Shown in pieces: positions 31,345 through 39,170 of a stretch of DNA of 43,793 bases. Within the stretch, counting starts at the first letter, position 1. Each line of letters begins with the position of its first letter. Origin of the DNA: a virus. The notes beneath the pieces were generated by a model. The model made no database searches. It was not told the DNA's origin and saw only the letters and a list, made by a program, of their open reading frames with translations. The position numbers and the translations under genes were made by a program. Location of the stretch: the IMG/VR virus record IMGVR_UViG_3300047491_000264, positions 1 to 43,793 of that record; one strand, written 5' to 3'.

Positions 31345-31866
31345 CTACGCATCATTGCTTATGTCCTTAACTTCAATGGTATCATTGGCTTGTGTATTCG
31401 CTGGACGTATAATAATATTTATTTGAGTAGGATTATAGGACTGATTCGCCTCTTTCTGCTCCTTTCCGTAGCCTATCATTCCAAGTCCAAACTTGGTTGC
31501 GTCCAGTTTTATGCGCTTGTCTTCATCGTCTACGCATTCATTCAGCGATCTTGCTAGTTTCGCCTCATCTAAACCCTGGCTTGCCAACAGTTGCAAAGCT
31601 CTTTGGTCTATTCCTCTAGCCTCGATTCGTTGTGGTGCTAGTGTGCGGGCAGAGTCATAGGAGCAGTCTGGATAAGCTTTCATATAGGCATCTGTTTTAG
31701 TTGCGCCTTTGGATCGCTCAATAGCTATGATTTCATCTTTGGGGGAAAGTTTAGGCTTCTTCCTTGCAATAGGAAGCGATTTAAGCCTCTTTTTTGGTAG
31801 GGGTGCTATGTTACCATTACCTTGACTATTTTGTTCCATGGCGGGCAAATCCTTAAAAGTGTCCAC
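31345..31866 (-). CDS. Terminase small subunit (putative)
   Basis: The protein has 173 residues (GTG 31866; ATG at 31839 is an alternative start). After a basic N-terminus, residues ~44-90 (DEIIAIERSKGATKTDAYMK, then AYPDCSYDSARTLAPQRIEA) form a helix-turn-helix typical of small terminases. Residues 90-135 (LDEAKLARSLNECVDDEDKR) fit the oligomerisation core. It opens the late arm upstream of the large terminase, although two to four other genes intervene. No other protein here is a better candidate. Confidence 0.65.
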   Translation of the reverse strand: MDTFKDLPAMEQNSQGNGNIAPLPKKRLKSLPIARKKPKLSPKDEIIAIERSKGATKTDAYMKAYPDCSYDSARTLAPQRIEARGIDQRALQLLASQGLDEAKLARSLNECVDDEDKRIKLDATKFGLGMIGYGKEQKEANQSYNPTQINIIIRPANTQANDTIEVKDISNDA

Positions 31867-32021
31867 TATACATCCGTTTCCCGTTTGGGAGGTTGTTTGA
31901 TTTGGTCAAAGCTTGGGCATCGAATAATGGTCAAATCCTCGTGTTGTTTGCAGGCTTGACGACATTTAAGGCATTTTCTGTTTGTTCGTAGTGGTTTCCC
32001 GGTTCTGGTAAATTCTATCAT
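31866..32021 (-). CDS. Zn-ribbon microprotein
   Basis: The protein has 51 residues from MIEFTRTGKP (ATG 32021, ribosome-binding site GTGAGGGC). CLKCRQAC and a later Cys in RCPSF make a small metal-binding motif, with a basic surround. The reading frame continues upstream to 32126 without a ribosome-binding site, so the short form is preferred. It is the first gene of the leftward arm and overlaps the next start by one base; a regulatory role is possible. Confidence 0.55.
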   Translation of the reverse strand: MIEFTRTGKPLRTNRKCLKCRQACKQHEDLTIIRCPSFDQIKQPPKRETDV

Positions 32022-32265
32022 CCTGCCCTCACTTTTTATTTGTGCGCAGAGACTATCATAAAGCAGGATTTTATTCAATGATTTTATTGCATATATTTTA
32101 TGGGGAATAATTTGCCAAAAACACAATATCTAGTGGGTCGATGGTGTTGGAGTTGGCATATAAAGTTCTGGTGTTTTTATTAAGTTATGTTAGAGTTGTG
32201 TCGTAACAAGTGGTACGGAAAAAACAAAAACTCTTTTCAGTAAACTTTAACCGGAGGGTTCAAAG
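32022..32265. promoter_or_regulatory. Divergent control region between the two arms
   Basis: All genes to the left read leftwards and all to the right read rightwards, so both arms must have promoters here. It is AT-rich. On the minus strand, TTGGCA followed 17 bases later by TATATG (about 32084-32112) is a possible promoter. On the plus strand TTGGCATATAAAG and a TTAAG stretch are weak candidates. It contains none of the two-copy late motif. No repressor gene or clear operator repeat is visible. Confidence 0.6.
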
Positions 32266-32592
32266 ATGACAAACGACAAAGCAACGCCGAGGCCGTGGAG
32301 TTTTGCGCCCTCGAGCATTGAGGATGGAAAATTCGTTATCGGAACAAGCGACTGGAAAAAGACTATCGCTTTACTTGATAGTCAAAACGATCCAGAAGCA
32401 AACGCCGAGTTGATTGTCCGCTGTGTGAACGGATACGATAAACTAAAAGCCTCTAACGATGCGCTTCTGGAGGCTTGCAAAAAGTCTCTAGAACAGTTTA
32501 CGCTTATTGCAGAGCATTATGGCTATGAAGTAGCGGATGCGGAAATTGATATGCTCAAAAAAATAATCGCACAAACCGAGAAAGGGAACTAG
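32266..32592 (+). CDS. Early hypothetical protein (Ead/Ea22-like style)
   Basis: The protein has 108 residues behind a GGAGGGTTC ribosome-binding site. The design PRPWSFAP.., then NAELIVRCVNGYDKLKASND with ALLEACKKSLEQ, is shared by many early phage proteins of the Ead/Ea22-like group whose function is unknown. It is the first gene of the rightward arm. Confidence 0.65.
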   Translation: MTNDKATPRPWSFAPSSIEDGKFVIGTSDWKKTIALLDSQNDPEANAELIVRCVNGYDKLKASNDALLEACKKSLEQFTLIAEHYGYEVADAEIDMLKKIIAQTEKGN

Positions 32593-32596
32593 AGCC

Positions 32597-32803
32597 ATGA
32601 AAACAAAATATAAAGTCTCTGTATTTGGTGCTATCGCATTTTGCGAAAATATTGGTAATTGCACTACTAAGCGTGGAGCGTTGATTATGGCCAAAAAGTG
32701 GGCAATCAGTAATTGCGTTTCAACGCATTGGCTAAATGTGCATATGACTCCCACTGATGGCACAGAACCGGTTTCGATGATGTATGGTGACGATAACCAA
32801 TAA
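32597..32803 (+). CDS. Hypothetical small early protein
   Basis: The protein has 68 residues, with a mixed composition, two Trp residues (KKWAISNC, THWLN) and an acidic tail (GDDNQ). It starts five bases after the previous stop. No motif recognised. Confidence 0.55.
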   Translation: MKTKYKVSVFGAIAFCENIGNCTTKRGALIMAKKWAISNCVSTHWLNVHMTPTDGTEPVSMMYGDDNQ

Positions 32804-32828
32804 GCCCCAAGAGGGCGAAGGAGGAGTT

Positions 32829-33149
32829 ATGAGGATTCAATACACAGCCACAGCAAAGCGCTGGTTTGACAAAGTGAACGGCAACACCTATCACAGCGTT
32901 AGAGTTACAAGGAACGAGGACGGAAAGACCATAGCTTGCCCATTTCAATATGGTTATGGTGATTGTTACCGCCAAACCGCTCTTTATGCCATGTTGAAAG
33001 AGGGCTGGATTCCTGCGAAGTATGGCAAGGAACGCGCTAACGGCTCAAACGACCTCTATTCTTTTGAGCGTGGAAACGATTACCCGATAGCGTGGAATGT
33101 TTCGGACGGATTAAAGCGTGATTGTGTCGCTAATGGTGAATTAAAATAA
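32829..33149 (+). CDS. Hypothetical early protein
   Basis: The protein has 106 residues from MRIQYTATAKRWFDKVNGNT, chosen because GAAGGAGGAG lies directly upstream; the upstream extension to 32784 overlaps the previous gene. The YHSVRVTRNEDGK... FQYGYGDCYRQTALYAML pattern looks like a small α/β protein common in phage early regions. Function unknown. Confidence 0.6.
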   Translation: MRIQYTATAKRWFDKVNGNTYHSVRVTRNEDGKTIACPFQYGYGDCYRQTALYAMLKEGWIPAKYGKERANGSNDLYSFERGNDYPIAWNVSDGLKRDCVANGELK

Positions 33150-33186
33150 CAGCCTCTATCATGGGGCAGAAAGAAGGGGAAAGACA

Positions 33187-33570
33187 ATGACAAAAAAAGA
33201 GAAGATGTATCAGGCAATAGAGAAGCACGGGGAAAACCTGAATAGGATTTTCAAAACAAAGTATGACAACATAACCCTGAGCAAGAAGCTTTTCAGCCTA
33301 GAAAATAAGGCTCATAGGCTTGCTTTGGATTATTGCAACGGAACGTATCATGGAACGGATTATGACGGGGAAACGGACGAGAAAGTCATTCTGGACAAAG
33401 TAAATGCGCTTCTCGTAAATATCCAGAAGGAACACGTCCCTGTTTTCCTGAATTATGATGCAAGGGGATACGCTCTCAAAATCCGTTCGGAATATGTTCA
33501 GGCTCATAACTTGGAGATATATAAAGACTGGGGTGGATACGGTATCCTTGCCCCTGATTTTAACAACTAA
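33187..33570 (+). CDS. Hypothetical early protein
   Basis: The protein has 127 residues, with a basic helical N-terminal half (KHGENLNRIFKTKYDN, LENKAHRLALDYCNG) and a β-rich C-terminal half (VFLNYDARGYALKIRSEYVQ). It ends in GILAPDFNN. A short hairpin (CCCGC-CACAA-GCGGG) follows the stop without a U-run. No family recognised. Confidence 0.6.
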   Translation: MTKKEKMYQAIEKHGENLNRIFKTKYDNITLSKKLFSLENKAHRLALDYCNGTYHGTDYDGETDEKVILDKVNALLVNIQKEHVPVFLNYDARGYALKIRSEYVQAHNLEIYKDWGGYGILAPDFNN

Positions 33571-33630
33571 AACCCCGCCACAAGCGGGACAACTTGCGGA
33601 TGTGATGCTATGCAAAAGGAGAGCTTGACC

Positions 33631-34026
33631 ATGAATATCATATTGTCGCTAGTAATGCTTTGCCTTTTTGTACCGACAGCAGAGGCTAAGATCCCAAAGG
33701 ATAAGGCATTGAGAGTAATAATCGGCGAGTCTTCAAATCAAGGCTATGAGGGAATGTTGGCAGTTGCCGAGGTCTTGAGACGCAGAGAAGCCCAGAAACG
33801 GCCTTTACGAGGCTTTTACGGCCTTAATTCGCCTCATGTCGATAAACAACCTCAATGGGTCTGGAAACAGGCTGAAAAGGCTTGGGAGGCCTCAAAGACA
33901 AGTAATATAACACTAGGGGCAACGCACTTTGAGAACATTAAGGCTTTCGGTGTTCCATCATGGGCAAAGGATCAGAAGCCAGTTGTCATCATTGGCGACC
34001 ACGCTTTTTATAAGCTTAAAAGTTGA
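33631..34026 (+). CDS. Secreted SleB-like cell-wall hydrolase
   Basis: The protein has 131 residues from MNIILSLVMLCLFVPTAEA, an evident signal peptide with an AEA-K cleavage site. The mature part shows the SleB-type layout: IIGESSNQGYEGMLAVAEVL with the catalytic Glu of IIGE, RRREAQ, GATHFENIKAFGVPSWA and IGDHAFYK. SleB-like enzymes are lytic transglycosylase-type peptidoglycan hydrolases. It is the only peptidoglycan hydrolase candidate seen, so it may be the endolysin (signal-dependent), though its early-arm position far from the holin-like cluster is odd. Confidence 0.75.
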   Translation: MNIILSLVMLCLFVPTAEAKIPKDKALRVIIGESSNQGYEGMLAVAEVLRRREAQKRPLRGFYGLNSPHVDKQPQWVWKQAEKAWEASKTSNITLGATHFENIKAFGVPSWAKDQKPVVIIGDHAFYKLKS

Positions 34027-34081
34027 ATTGCTTATCAAGTGGGAGTAGATTCTCCACATTATAAACCTTGAGGGCTTTATC

Positions 34082-35170
34082 GTGGACGAAGAAAAAAGCA
34101 AGTTGTTTTCGGATGCGTTTCAAAAAGAGTTGCGGGAGTTGATTGCTGGAACATACAAGCCGGAAGATGAAAGCTTGGGAGTTGTCCCGATATTTGTTGG
34201 CGATAAGTTGAAAGAGGCAATTGATAATATTTCAGATGAGAGAATTCCGCTCATAGAAGGCTTTTTATATCAAGGTTGCGTTTCGATGATTTATGCCTCT
34301 GATGGTGAGGGAAAGAGTAGTTGCGTTCTTAATGCGATGATCGAGGCAAGTGCCGGATTGCCTGTCTTTAAGGGGTTGCCGTGTCCCAAGCCTTTAAATA
34401 TCATCTGGCATTGTGCTGAGAGGCCGTTGGATGAACCTTGGGAGCGCATTAAAAACATGAGGAATTCCGTAGAGCCAAATTATCAAAATATTATCTTTGA
34501 CAAGGAAATTCAAGGAATGGATTTAACCTCCAAGGATGGCTTTTCTAAGTTCTTTTTGAGGATGGCTGAGCTTGTTTCTGCGTTGCCGGATAATCGTGTC
34601 GATATCGTTGTAATCGATCCGATATACAGTATAACTGGTGGCGACCTCTCCAATCAAAAGGATGTCCACATTATCAACAATCTAATAAGGACTATCCAAA
34701 ATCGTTATTCATGTGCCGTTCTTTATACCCATCACACCAATCGAGGTTCTAGGGCAAAGGATACTGGTGAGCGTGTCGATGGCGATATGTATGGCTCTCG
34801 TTTTTTATCTGCCAATGTCACAGGGCTTTATCACCTTAAAAAGAACAGCGAAGGCGTTGATTTATACTGCAAGAAAAACACCTATAGCAACCTTCTGAGC
34901 CATATCCCCTTAATTTACGACTCCATTACGCAAACTCTATCAATAAGCGATGATATGGGGGACTTTAATAAAAGGGACAACATTCTTCTGTTCTTGCGTA
35001 AAAAACACGCTGAAAAGAAGGAGTTTGTTTTGAGGGAGATCAGTAACCAGATTAAGGTCTCCGATGCCTATATTCGCAAGACTCTTGCCCCTCTCATTAA
35101 ATCGGGGCACGTCATAAATAAGGTCGTTAAGGGGGCAAAGGGGAGCTATTATGTCGAAAAGAATGTTTAA
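34082..35170 (+). CDS. RecA-fold replicative helicase/ATPase (RepA-like)
   Basis: The protein has 362 residues, GTG start. Residues 56-81 include the Walker A variant YASDGEGKSS; residues ~165-180 hold Walker B (DIVVIDPIYS); VLYTHHTNRG follows as the sensor region. This matches the AAA_25/RepA group of hexameric helicases and primase-helicases. The C-terminal ~60 residues (LREISNQIKVSDAYIRKTLA, then PLIKSGHVIN) form a winged helix for DNA binding. It begins the replication module. No polymerase gene is present, so it presumably recruits the host replisome. Confidence 0.8.
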   Translation: MDEEKSKLFSDAFQKELRELIAGTYKPEDESLGVVPIFVGDKLKEAIDNISDERIPLIEGFLYQGCVSMIYASDGEGKSSCVLNAMIEASAGLPVFKGLPCPKPLNIIWHCAERPLDEPWERIKNMRNSVEPNYQNIIFDKEIQGMDLTSKDGFSKFFLRMAELVSALPDNRVDIVVIDPIYSITGGDLSNQKDVHIINNLIRTIQNRYSCAVLYTHHTNRGSRAKDTGERVDGDMYGSRFLSANVTGLYHLKKNSEGVDLYCKKNTYSNLLSHIPLIYDSITQTLSISDDMGDFNKRDNILLFLRKKHAEKKEFVLREISNQIKVSDAYIRKTLAPLIKSGHVINKVVKGAKGSYYVEKNV

Positions 35171-35336
35171 AAAAAGAGGCGGTCTTAATAATAGCAACCT
35201 CTATACTCTACTATTCCCTATTAAAGGTACAAAGTGTAGTATACACCCCATTTTCCCTATACAAAGGGGGTAGATACTAAATTGATAAAAAAAGTATTTA
35301 TTATCTAGGTCAACCCAAAAAAGGAGGTCTAAAAGT
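35171..35336 (+). promoter_or_regulatory. Noncoding gap with inverted repeats before a new gene block
   Basis: This AT-rich stretch holds a perfect palindrome GTGTA-GTA-TACAC (about 35236) and C4/G5 tracts able to pair around TTTTCCCTATACAAA. A possible -35-like TTGATA (35282) is poorly spaced from any -10. An AAGGAGG box precedes the next gene. It may hold a promoter, an operator or an origin; none is proven. Confidence 0.4.
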
Positions 35337-35564
35337 ATGCATGAATTTAAGGGAAAAGCGGTTGTAAAGTTAACAGTTGAGGTGCCAGTTTTGGGGCAAT
35401 TCAACGAGAATTATAGGTCGGGAGAAGAGGAGTTAGAAGAGCAAGCCATTAAGGACTTGCTTCTCTATATTCCGGCTGATTTTAAGGTTAGTGTGCTAGA
35501 CGTAGAAACTAAGGAATACGAACTGCTAGACAAAATAAGGGGGGATTATGATGCACAGGACTAA
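35337..35564 (+). CDS. Hypothetical protein
   Basis: The protein has 75 residues, acidic, with an N-terminal β-strand segment (KGKAVVKLTVEVPVLGQF) and a helical end. It has a strong AAGGAGG site. It overlaps the next gene by 17 bases. No family recognised. Confidence 0.6.
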   Translation: MHEFKGKAVVKLTVEVPVLGQFNENYRSGEEELEEQAIKDLLLYIPADFKVSVLDVETKEYELLDKIRGDYDAQD

Positions 35565-35748
35565 AGATTTGGCTATTGAGGAGCAACAAAAAGAGGAGGC
35601 TACGCTCAAGGTCAGAGCTATGGAGCATCTTCTAGCCTCTTGCGATAGGCGGGAGTGTTTGCAGTTGATTGGAATGGCTTACGACCGCATCACCTACTAC
35701 GATAACAAGGAACAAGCTCTAAAAGGGCTATATGGGAGGACAAACTAA
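35548..35748 (+). CDS. Hypothetical protein
   Basis: The protein has 66 residues, entirely helical and charged (LAIEEQQKEEATLKVRAMEH), with Cys pair positions CDRREC. It starts inside the previous gene and ends on the next start codon. Unknown function. Confidence 0.55.
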   Translation: MMHRTKDLAIEEQQKEEATLKVRAMEHLLASCDRRECLQLIGMAYDRITYYDNKEQALKGLYGRTN

Positions 35749-35951
35749 TGTTTATATGCACAGACAACCTATCTGATGAACGGCAAGAGTTTACGGTCGA
35801 TGTTGATGATGATATGGATCATCCGATAACCTTAAAGCTCAAGATGGGGCAGTATGCCGCCAGAATCCATCTTAGACGAAACGAGGCTTTGGAGATTATG
35901 TCAAAGCTTGAGAAGGCCGTTCATGAGACGGCAGAAGGAGAGGTTCTATGA
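35748..35951 (+). CDS. Hypothetical protein
   Basis: The protein has 67 residues with an acidic N-terminal part (VDVDDDMDHP) and a helical C-terminal part. It is coupled to both neighbours by overlap (ATGA with the nuclease gene). It may partner the nuclease, but only by proximity. Confidence 0.55.
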   Translation: MFICTDNLSDERQEFTVDVDDDMDHPITLKLKMGQYAARIHLRRNEALEIMSKLEKAVHETAEGEVL

Positions 35952-36754
35952 GATGGTCAGAGATTAGTTGCTTTAACTCTTGTCCCAAGAAGTATCAGTT
36001 GCAAAAAGAAGGGTGGCACAAACAAGAGGACGGAGAGGAGACTACCGATCTTAGATTTGGAGCCGCGTTGCATTCTGCCTTAGAAGCCCATTATCAAGGA
36101 AAGAGCCAAGAGGAGGTTTTGAATGTTTTTAGGAACCAGTATACAGAAGCCACGGAGAAAAAGGAAAAGTCTCTTGAAAGCGGACTTGAGACTCTTAAAA
36201 ACTATATTGCCCATTACTCTGAGCAAGACAAAGATTGGAGGGTTATTGCGACAGAACTCAAGGGAGATGTCGAGACGCTCACAGGAAACCACGAGCTACA
36301 CATTGATTTAGTTGCCGAGCATTTGCCGAGCGGGTCGATCTACCTATTCGACCATAAAACGACTTCCAAAGCCTTTTCGCCGATGTACTGGAAGAAGTTT
36401 GAGATTGATAGCCAGATGAGCCGCTACACTAAGTATGTTCAAGACAAGTTTGGCTCATGTGCAGGAGTGGTTATCAATGGCTTGTCGATTGGCTACAGAA
36501 GCCGAGCTTACAAGGGAGAACCTGCCGGATATTGGCAGAAGTTTGAACGGCAGATTTTTAATCGCTCACAGGATGTTTTAAATATGTGGCTTGAGAGCGA
36601 TAAGAAGTGGGAGAAGCTAATCGCCTTTGCCGAGCAAGAGAATTGCTTCCCCTCTCAGCTTGGGTCGCTCTGTGCTTGGTGCGAGTTTTACCAGTTCTGC
36701 GCCTGCGGTGAAGATAAGATGATCCTTGAATCTCTTTACAACAAAAAGGACTAA
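35948..36754 (+). CDS. Cas4/RecB-type PD-(D/E)XK exonuclease with Fe-S Cys set
   Basis: The protein has 268 residues. The N-terminus has SCFNSCPKKYQLQ (Cys12) and the C-terminus has CAWCEFYQFC (Cys242, 245, 251), the four-cysteine clamp of Cas4/AddB-type nucleases. Catalytic elements: the early FGAALHSALEAHYQG helix, HIDLVAEHLP and LFDHKTTSK (D-x-K of the nuclease core). Phage homologues process DNA ends for recombination. The Sak4-like ATPase and ssDNA-binding gene follow within 1.5 kb. Confidence 0.82.
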   Translation: MRWSEISCFNSCPKKYQLQKEGWHKQEDGEETTDLRFGAALHSALEAHYQGKSQEEVLNVFRNQYTEATEKKEKSLESGLETLKNYIAHYSEQDKDWRVIATELKGDVETLTGNHELHIDLVAEHLPSGSIYLFDHKTTSKAFSPMYWKKFEIDSQMSRYTKYVQDKFGSCAGVVINGLSIGYRSRAYKGEPAGYWQKFERQIFNRSQDVLNMWLESDKKWEKLIAFAEQENCFPSQLGSLCAWCEFYQFCACGEDKMILESLYNKKD

Positions 36755-36757
36755 GCC

Positions 36758-37252
36758 ATGACTAGCAAGAAAAAACAAGAGCTGATTGACAGGCTTGAGG
36801 CAGATAGGTTTGTTTTAAAAAAACAGTACGATAAATGGTTTGAAGAAAGGATGGAGATGTTGCAAAGAGGAGAGTTTGAGGGCAAAAAAGAGGGGAACGG
36901 CTACACAAAAGAAGAAAACTCCCTATACAAACAGCTCAAAAAAATAAGGATGAAATTGGTTGAATTAAACCCCGAAAAGTATCATTATGGAGGTGGAAAA
37001 TCAAAAAACCCGCTGTATAAAAATAAGGCAATAAGCAAGGGGGACAACGGTTTTTATTCTTGCGCTTGTTGCCATAGGTTGTTTGGGTATAACGAGTCGC
37101 TGAAAAAACTGGAGGAGTTTAAGAAGGTTGGTGGGGGAAGAAAAAAGAAAGATCGGGAGATTCAGTATCGTGAGGCTTTTATTGATTGCAGGTTTCATGC
37201 CGGATTAAAACCAGTAGGAACAATCAAATTAACAACGGAGGGGTTATGGTAA
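36758..37252 (+). CDS. Zn-finger-containing hypothetical protein
   Basis: The protein has 164 residues. The N-terminal two thirds is basic coiled-coil-like helix, then SCACCHRLFGYNESLKKLEE gives a Cys pair (with a distant CRFH) that could form a zinc site. It overlaps the ATPase start by seven bases. Possibly a DNA-binding partner of the recombination module; not recognised. Confidence 0.6.
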   Translation: MTSKKKQELIDRLEADRFVLKKQYDKWFEERMEMLQRGEFEGKKEGNGYTKEENSLYKQLKKIRMKLVELNPEKYHYGGGKSKNPLYKNKAISKGDNGFYSCACCHRLFGYNESLKKLEEFKKVGGGRKKKDREIQYREAFIDCRFHAGLKPVGTIKLTTEGLW

Positions 37253-38022
37253 TCACGAAGGAGCAGTTGATGAATGACAAGAGCAAGGTTAAGTTGAAGG
37301 TGTTGTTGAATGGTGGGTTTGGGTCTGGAAAGACTTATGGAGCGATGACTTTTCCGAAGTGGGCTTACGCACAGATTGAGCCGAATGGGTTGATGACGGC
37401 AAAGTCGAATCCGCATCTGCTTGAGAATATGGTTGTGGCAGACCAGTTCATATTGAGCAAGGATGAGGATGTCGGCGAGACTTTCAAGCGGTTGTCGGCT
37501 TTTTGTTCCGATATGCGTGAGAAAGCGAAGAAAGGAGAGATTGAGACTTTTATTCTCGACAATCTGAGCCATTTGTCGGTCAATCGCTGGGCGCATATTG
37601 AGAAGTATGAGAAGGCGGTCAGTGCAAAGACCGGGAAGGAAGACACCCAAGCTATGTATGGGACTTTGGGGAAGTGGCTCTATAAGTTTATCTTGACCGA
37701 GGTGGTGTCGCTTCCATGCCATGTTGTTGTTTGTTGCCACACCCAACCAGAGGAGGTGGACGATGGATCGGGAAAGCTTGTCTCGACTGGTAGAATCATT
37801 TCCCAAACACTTGGAGGCTTCAGAAATCAAGCTTCGTCTCTCTTTAATGCATCTCTTTTCCTTGAATGCAAGTCCCAGAAAGGAGTACACACCTATTCGG
37901 CGCAGTGTTTGCCGTCACACCAATTTGCGGCAAAGAACAATGTCGGGCTTCCGCAAACGGTCGAGAATATATCGTACCAGACCATCATTCAAAACCTTCA
38001 TCGAAATGAGTCAACCAAGTAA
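37246..38022 (+). CDS. Sak4-like RecA-fold ATPase (single-strand annealing)
   Basis: The protein has 258 residues from MVITKEQLMNDKSKVKLKVL (ATG 37246 behind GGAGGGG). Walker A is LNGGFGSGKTYGAM; Walker B is ETFILDNLSHL; VVVCCHTQPEE and QTLGGFRNQASSLFNASLFL follow as in the AAA_24/Sak4 group. Sak4 proteins are truncated RecA-like recombinases working with phage ssDNA-binding proteins. The following gene fits that role. Confidence 0.78.
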   Translation: MVITKEQLMNDKSKVKLKVLLNGGFGSGKTYGAMTFPKWAYAQIEPNGLMTAKSNPHLLENMVVADQFILSKDEDVGETFKRLSAFCSDMREKAKKGEIETFILDNLSHLSVNRWAHIEKYEKAVSAKTGKEDTQAMYGTLGKWLYKFILTEVVSLPCHVVVCCHTQPEEVDDGSGKLVSTGRIISQTLGGFRNQASSLFNASLFLECKSQKGVHTYSAQCLPSHQFAAKNNVGLPQTVENISYQTIIQNLHRNESTK

Positions 38023-38060
38023 CTAACAGTTTTTTATCAACCAACAAAGAGGAGGAAAAA

Positions 38061-38600
38061 GTGACAGAAGAACAAACGCAGTTCGGTGAGATTGACCTTG
38101 GGGATATGACTGGCCTAAAGGAAATCAAAGATGTGCTTCCTGCCGCCAATGGAGTCAGGGTCAGAGTCGATAAGGCTAGCATCAAAGACAATTCATACGA
38201 AGGTTCAGTTCCGACCAAGAAGTATTTGAACCTTCAGCTTCGGATTGTCGATGGCATTAGCTTTGTCGATTCAGAAGGCGTTGCACAAACGAAGTACAAG
38301 AACAAGGTGGTGTTCACCAACAACAAAGACCTGCCTGTGTGGGTCGATACCAACCACGAATTTTACAAGGGGGAGAAATTCGTTAAGGGAGCCTACCTTA
38401 TTCCCCTACGGCAGTTCTTGGTTGCCTGCGGTTGCGATCCGAAGGCTGTCAAGATTGATGCCGGACTCCTTGAAGGTCTTAAAGGAGTTGAGTTAGAAGT
38501 GGATATTGCTCAAAACCAGAAGAAATCCAAGGACGATGAGGGGAATTGGATTGCTACTGGCGAGTTTGAAAACCTTTTTCGTAACTGGAAGAAGGTCTAA
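38061..38600 (+). CDS. Putative phage ssDNA-binding protein
   Basis: The protein has 179 residues with a GTG start after GAGGAGG. The pattern VRVRVDKASIKDNSYEGSVP, then YLNLQLRIVDG, KYKNKVVFTNNK and IALPLRQF-like LIPLRQFLVACGCD, and a C-terminal DDEGNW..., resembles the OB-fold single-strand binding proteins encoded next to Sak4 genes. The end ENLFRNWKKV is not the usual acidic SSB tail. The assignment is mostly from context and fold pattern. Confidence 0.62.
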   Translation: MTEEQTQFGEIDLGDMTGLKEIKDVLPAANGVRVRVDKASIKDNSYEGSVPTKKYLNLQLRIVDGISFVDSEGVAQTKYKNKVVFTNNKDLPVWVDTNHEFYKGEKFVKGAYLIPLRQFLVACGCDPKAVKIDAGLLEGLKGVELEVDIAQNQKKSKDDEGNWIATGEFENLFRNWKKV

Positions 38601-38601
38601 T

Positions 38602-39030
38602 ATGATTGACGGCGGGGCGAGCGAAGAAAGACCAACAGAGTCTATGGCTTCCTCCCCCGCTGTTATTCATAAGGGTTGGCGAATACCAATGCTCCCAGTT
38701 TCGATGAATAAGCTTTACGCCATCAACTACAGAACCAAACAGGTTTATATGACACCAGAAGCCAGACAGTTCAAGAGCCAAGCCAAGCTATTCGTAAGTC
38801 CTTTTGAGATAAAGAGTTCCGACAGGCTAGAAATGAAGCTTGATGTTCACACAGATTGGTATTTTAAGAACGGCAATCCCAAAAAATCAGACATTCAAAA
38901 CTTAATCAAGGTTGTAGTCGATATGCTTTCGGAGCGTCTTGGGTTTGATGATTCGCAAGTGTGGATTTTTACGGCAAATAAGATTCAATCAACCGAAAAC
39001 TTCTGTTGGGTGGAGATTACTAAATTATGA
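38602..39030 (+). CDS. RusA-like Holliday-junction resolvase
   Basis: The protein has 142 residues from MIDGGASEERP (ATG 38602 with GAAGGTC). The C-terminal half shows the RusA pattern: a WYFKNGNPKKSDIQNLIKVV catalytic stretch with DIxN...K and VDMLSERLGFDDSQVW. RusA enzymes resolve branched DNA intermediates made by recombination or packaging. The opening ~45 residues are a low-complexity leader. Confidence 0.8.
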   Translation: MIDGGASEERPTESMASSPAVIHKGWRIPMLPVSMNKLYAINYRTKQVYMTPEARQFKSQAKLFVSPFEIKSSDRLEMKLDVHTDWYFKNGNPKKSDIQNLIKVVVDMLSERLGFDDSQVWIFTANKIQSTENFCWVEITKL

Positions 39031-39041
39031 GGAGGTCTGCT

Positions 39042-39170
39042 ATGTGGAAGAAATATAGCAACTGGCGAAAGAGCAAGGCACAGCATCTTCGGAGCCTTCG
39101 TTTTATGGCGATGTTTGGATGGCCTTTGGAGCAGATGTGGAATGGAAGAAAAAGGAGCGAAGTTAAGTGA
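39042..39170 (+). CDS. 42-residue basic microprotein
   Basis: The short frame MWKKYSNWRKSKAQHLRSLR then FMAMFGWPLEQMWNG and a basic tail is behind a perfect GAGGAGG box. Its stop overlaps the next GTG start (GTGA). Highly basic with Trp; possibly nucleic-acid binding. Confidence 0.55.
   Translation: MWKKYSNWRKSKAQHLRSLRFMAMFGWPLEQMWNGRKRSEVK

Noticed and set aside
32022-32126. N-terminal extension of the Zn-ribbon microprotein to 86 residues
   Set aside because: No ribosome-binding site at 32126, hydrophobic unrelated composition, and the segment is the only space for divergent promoters.
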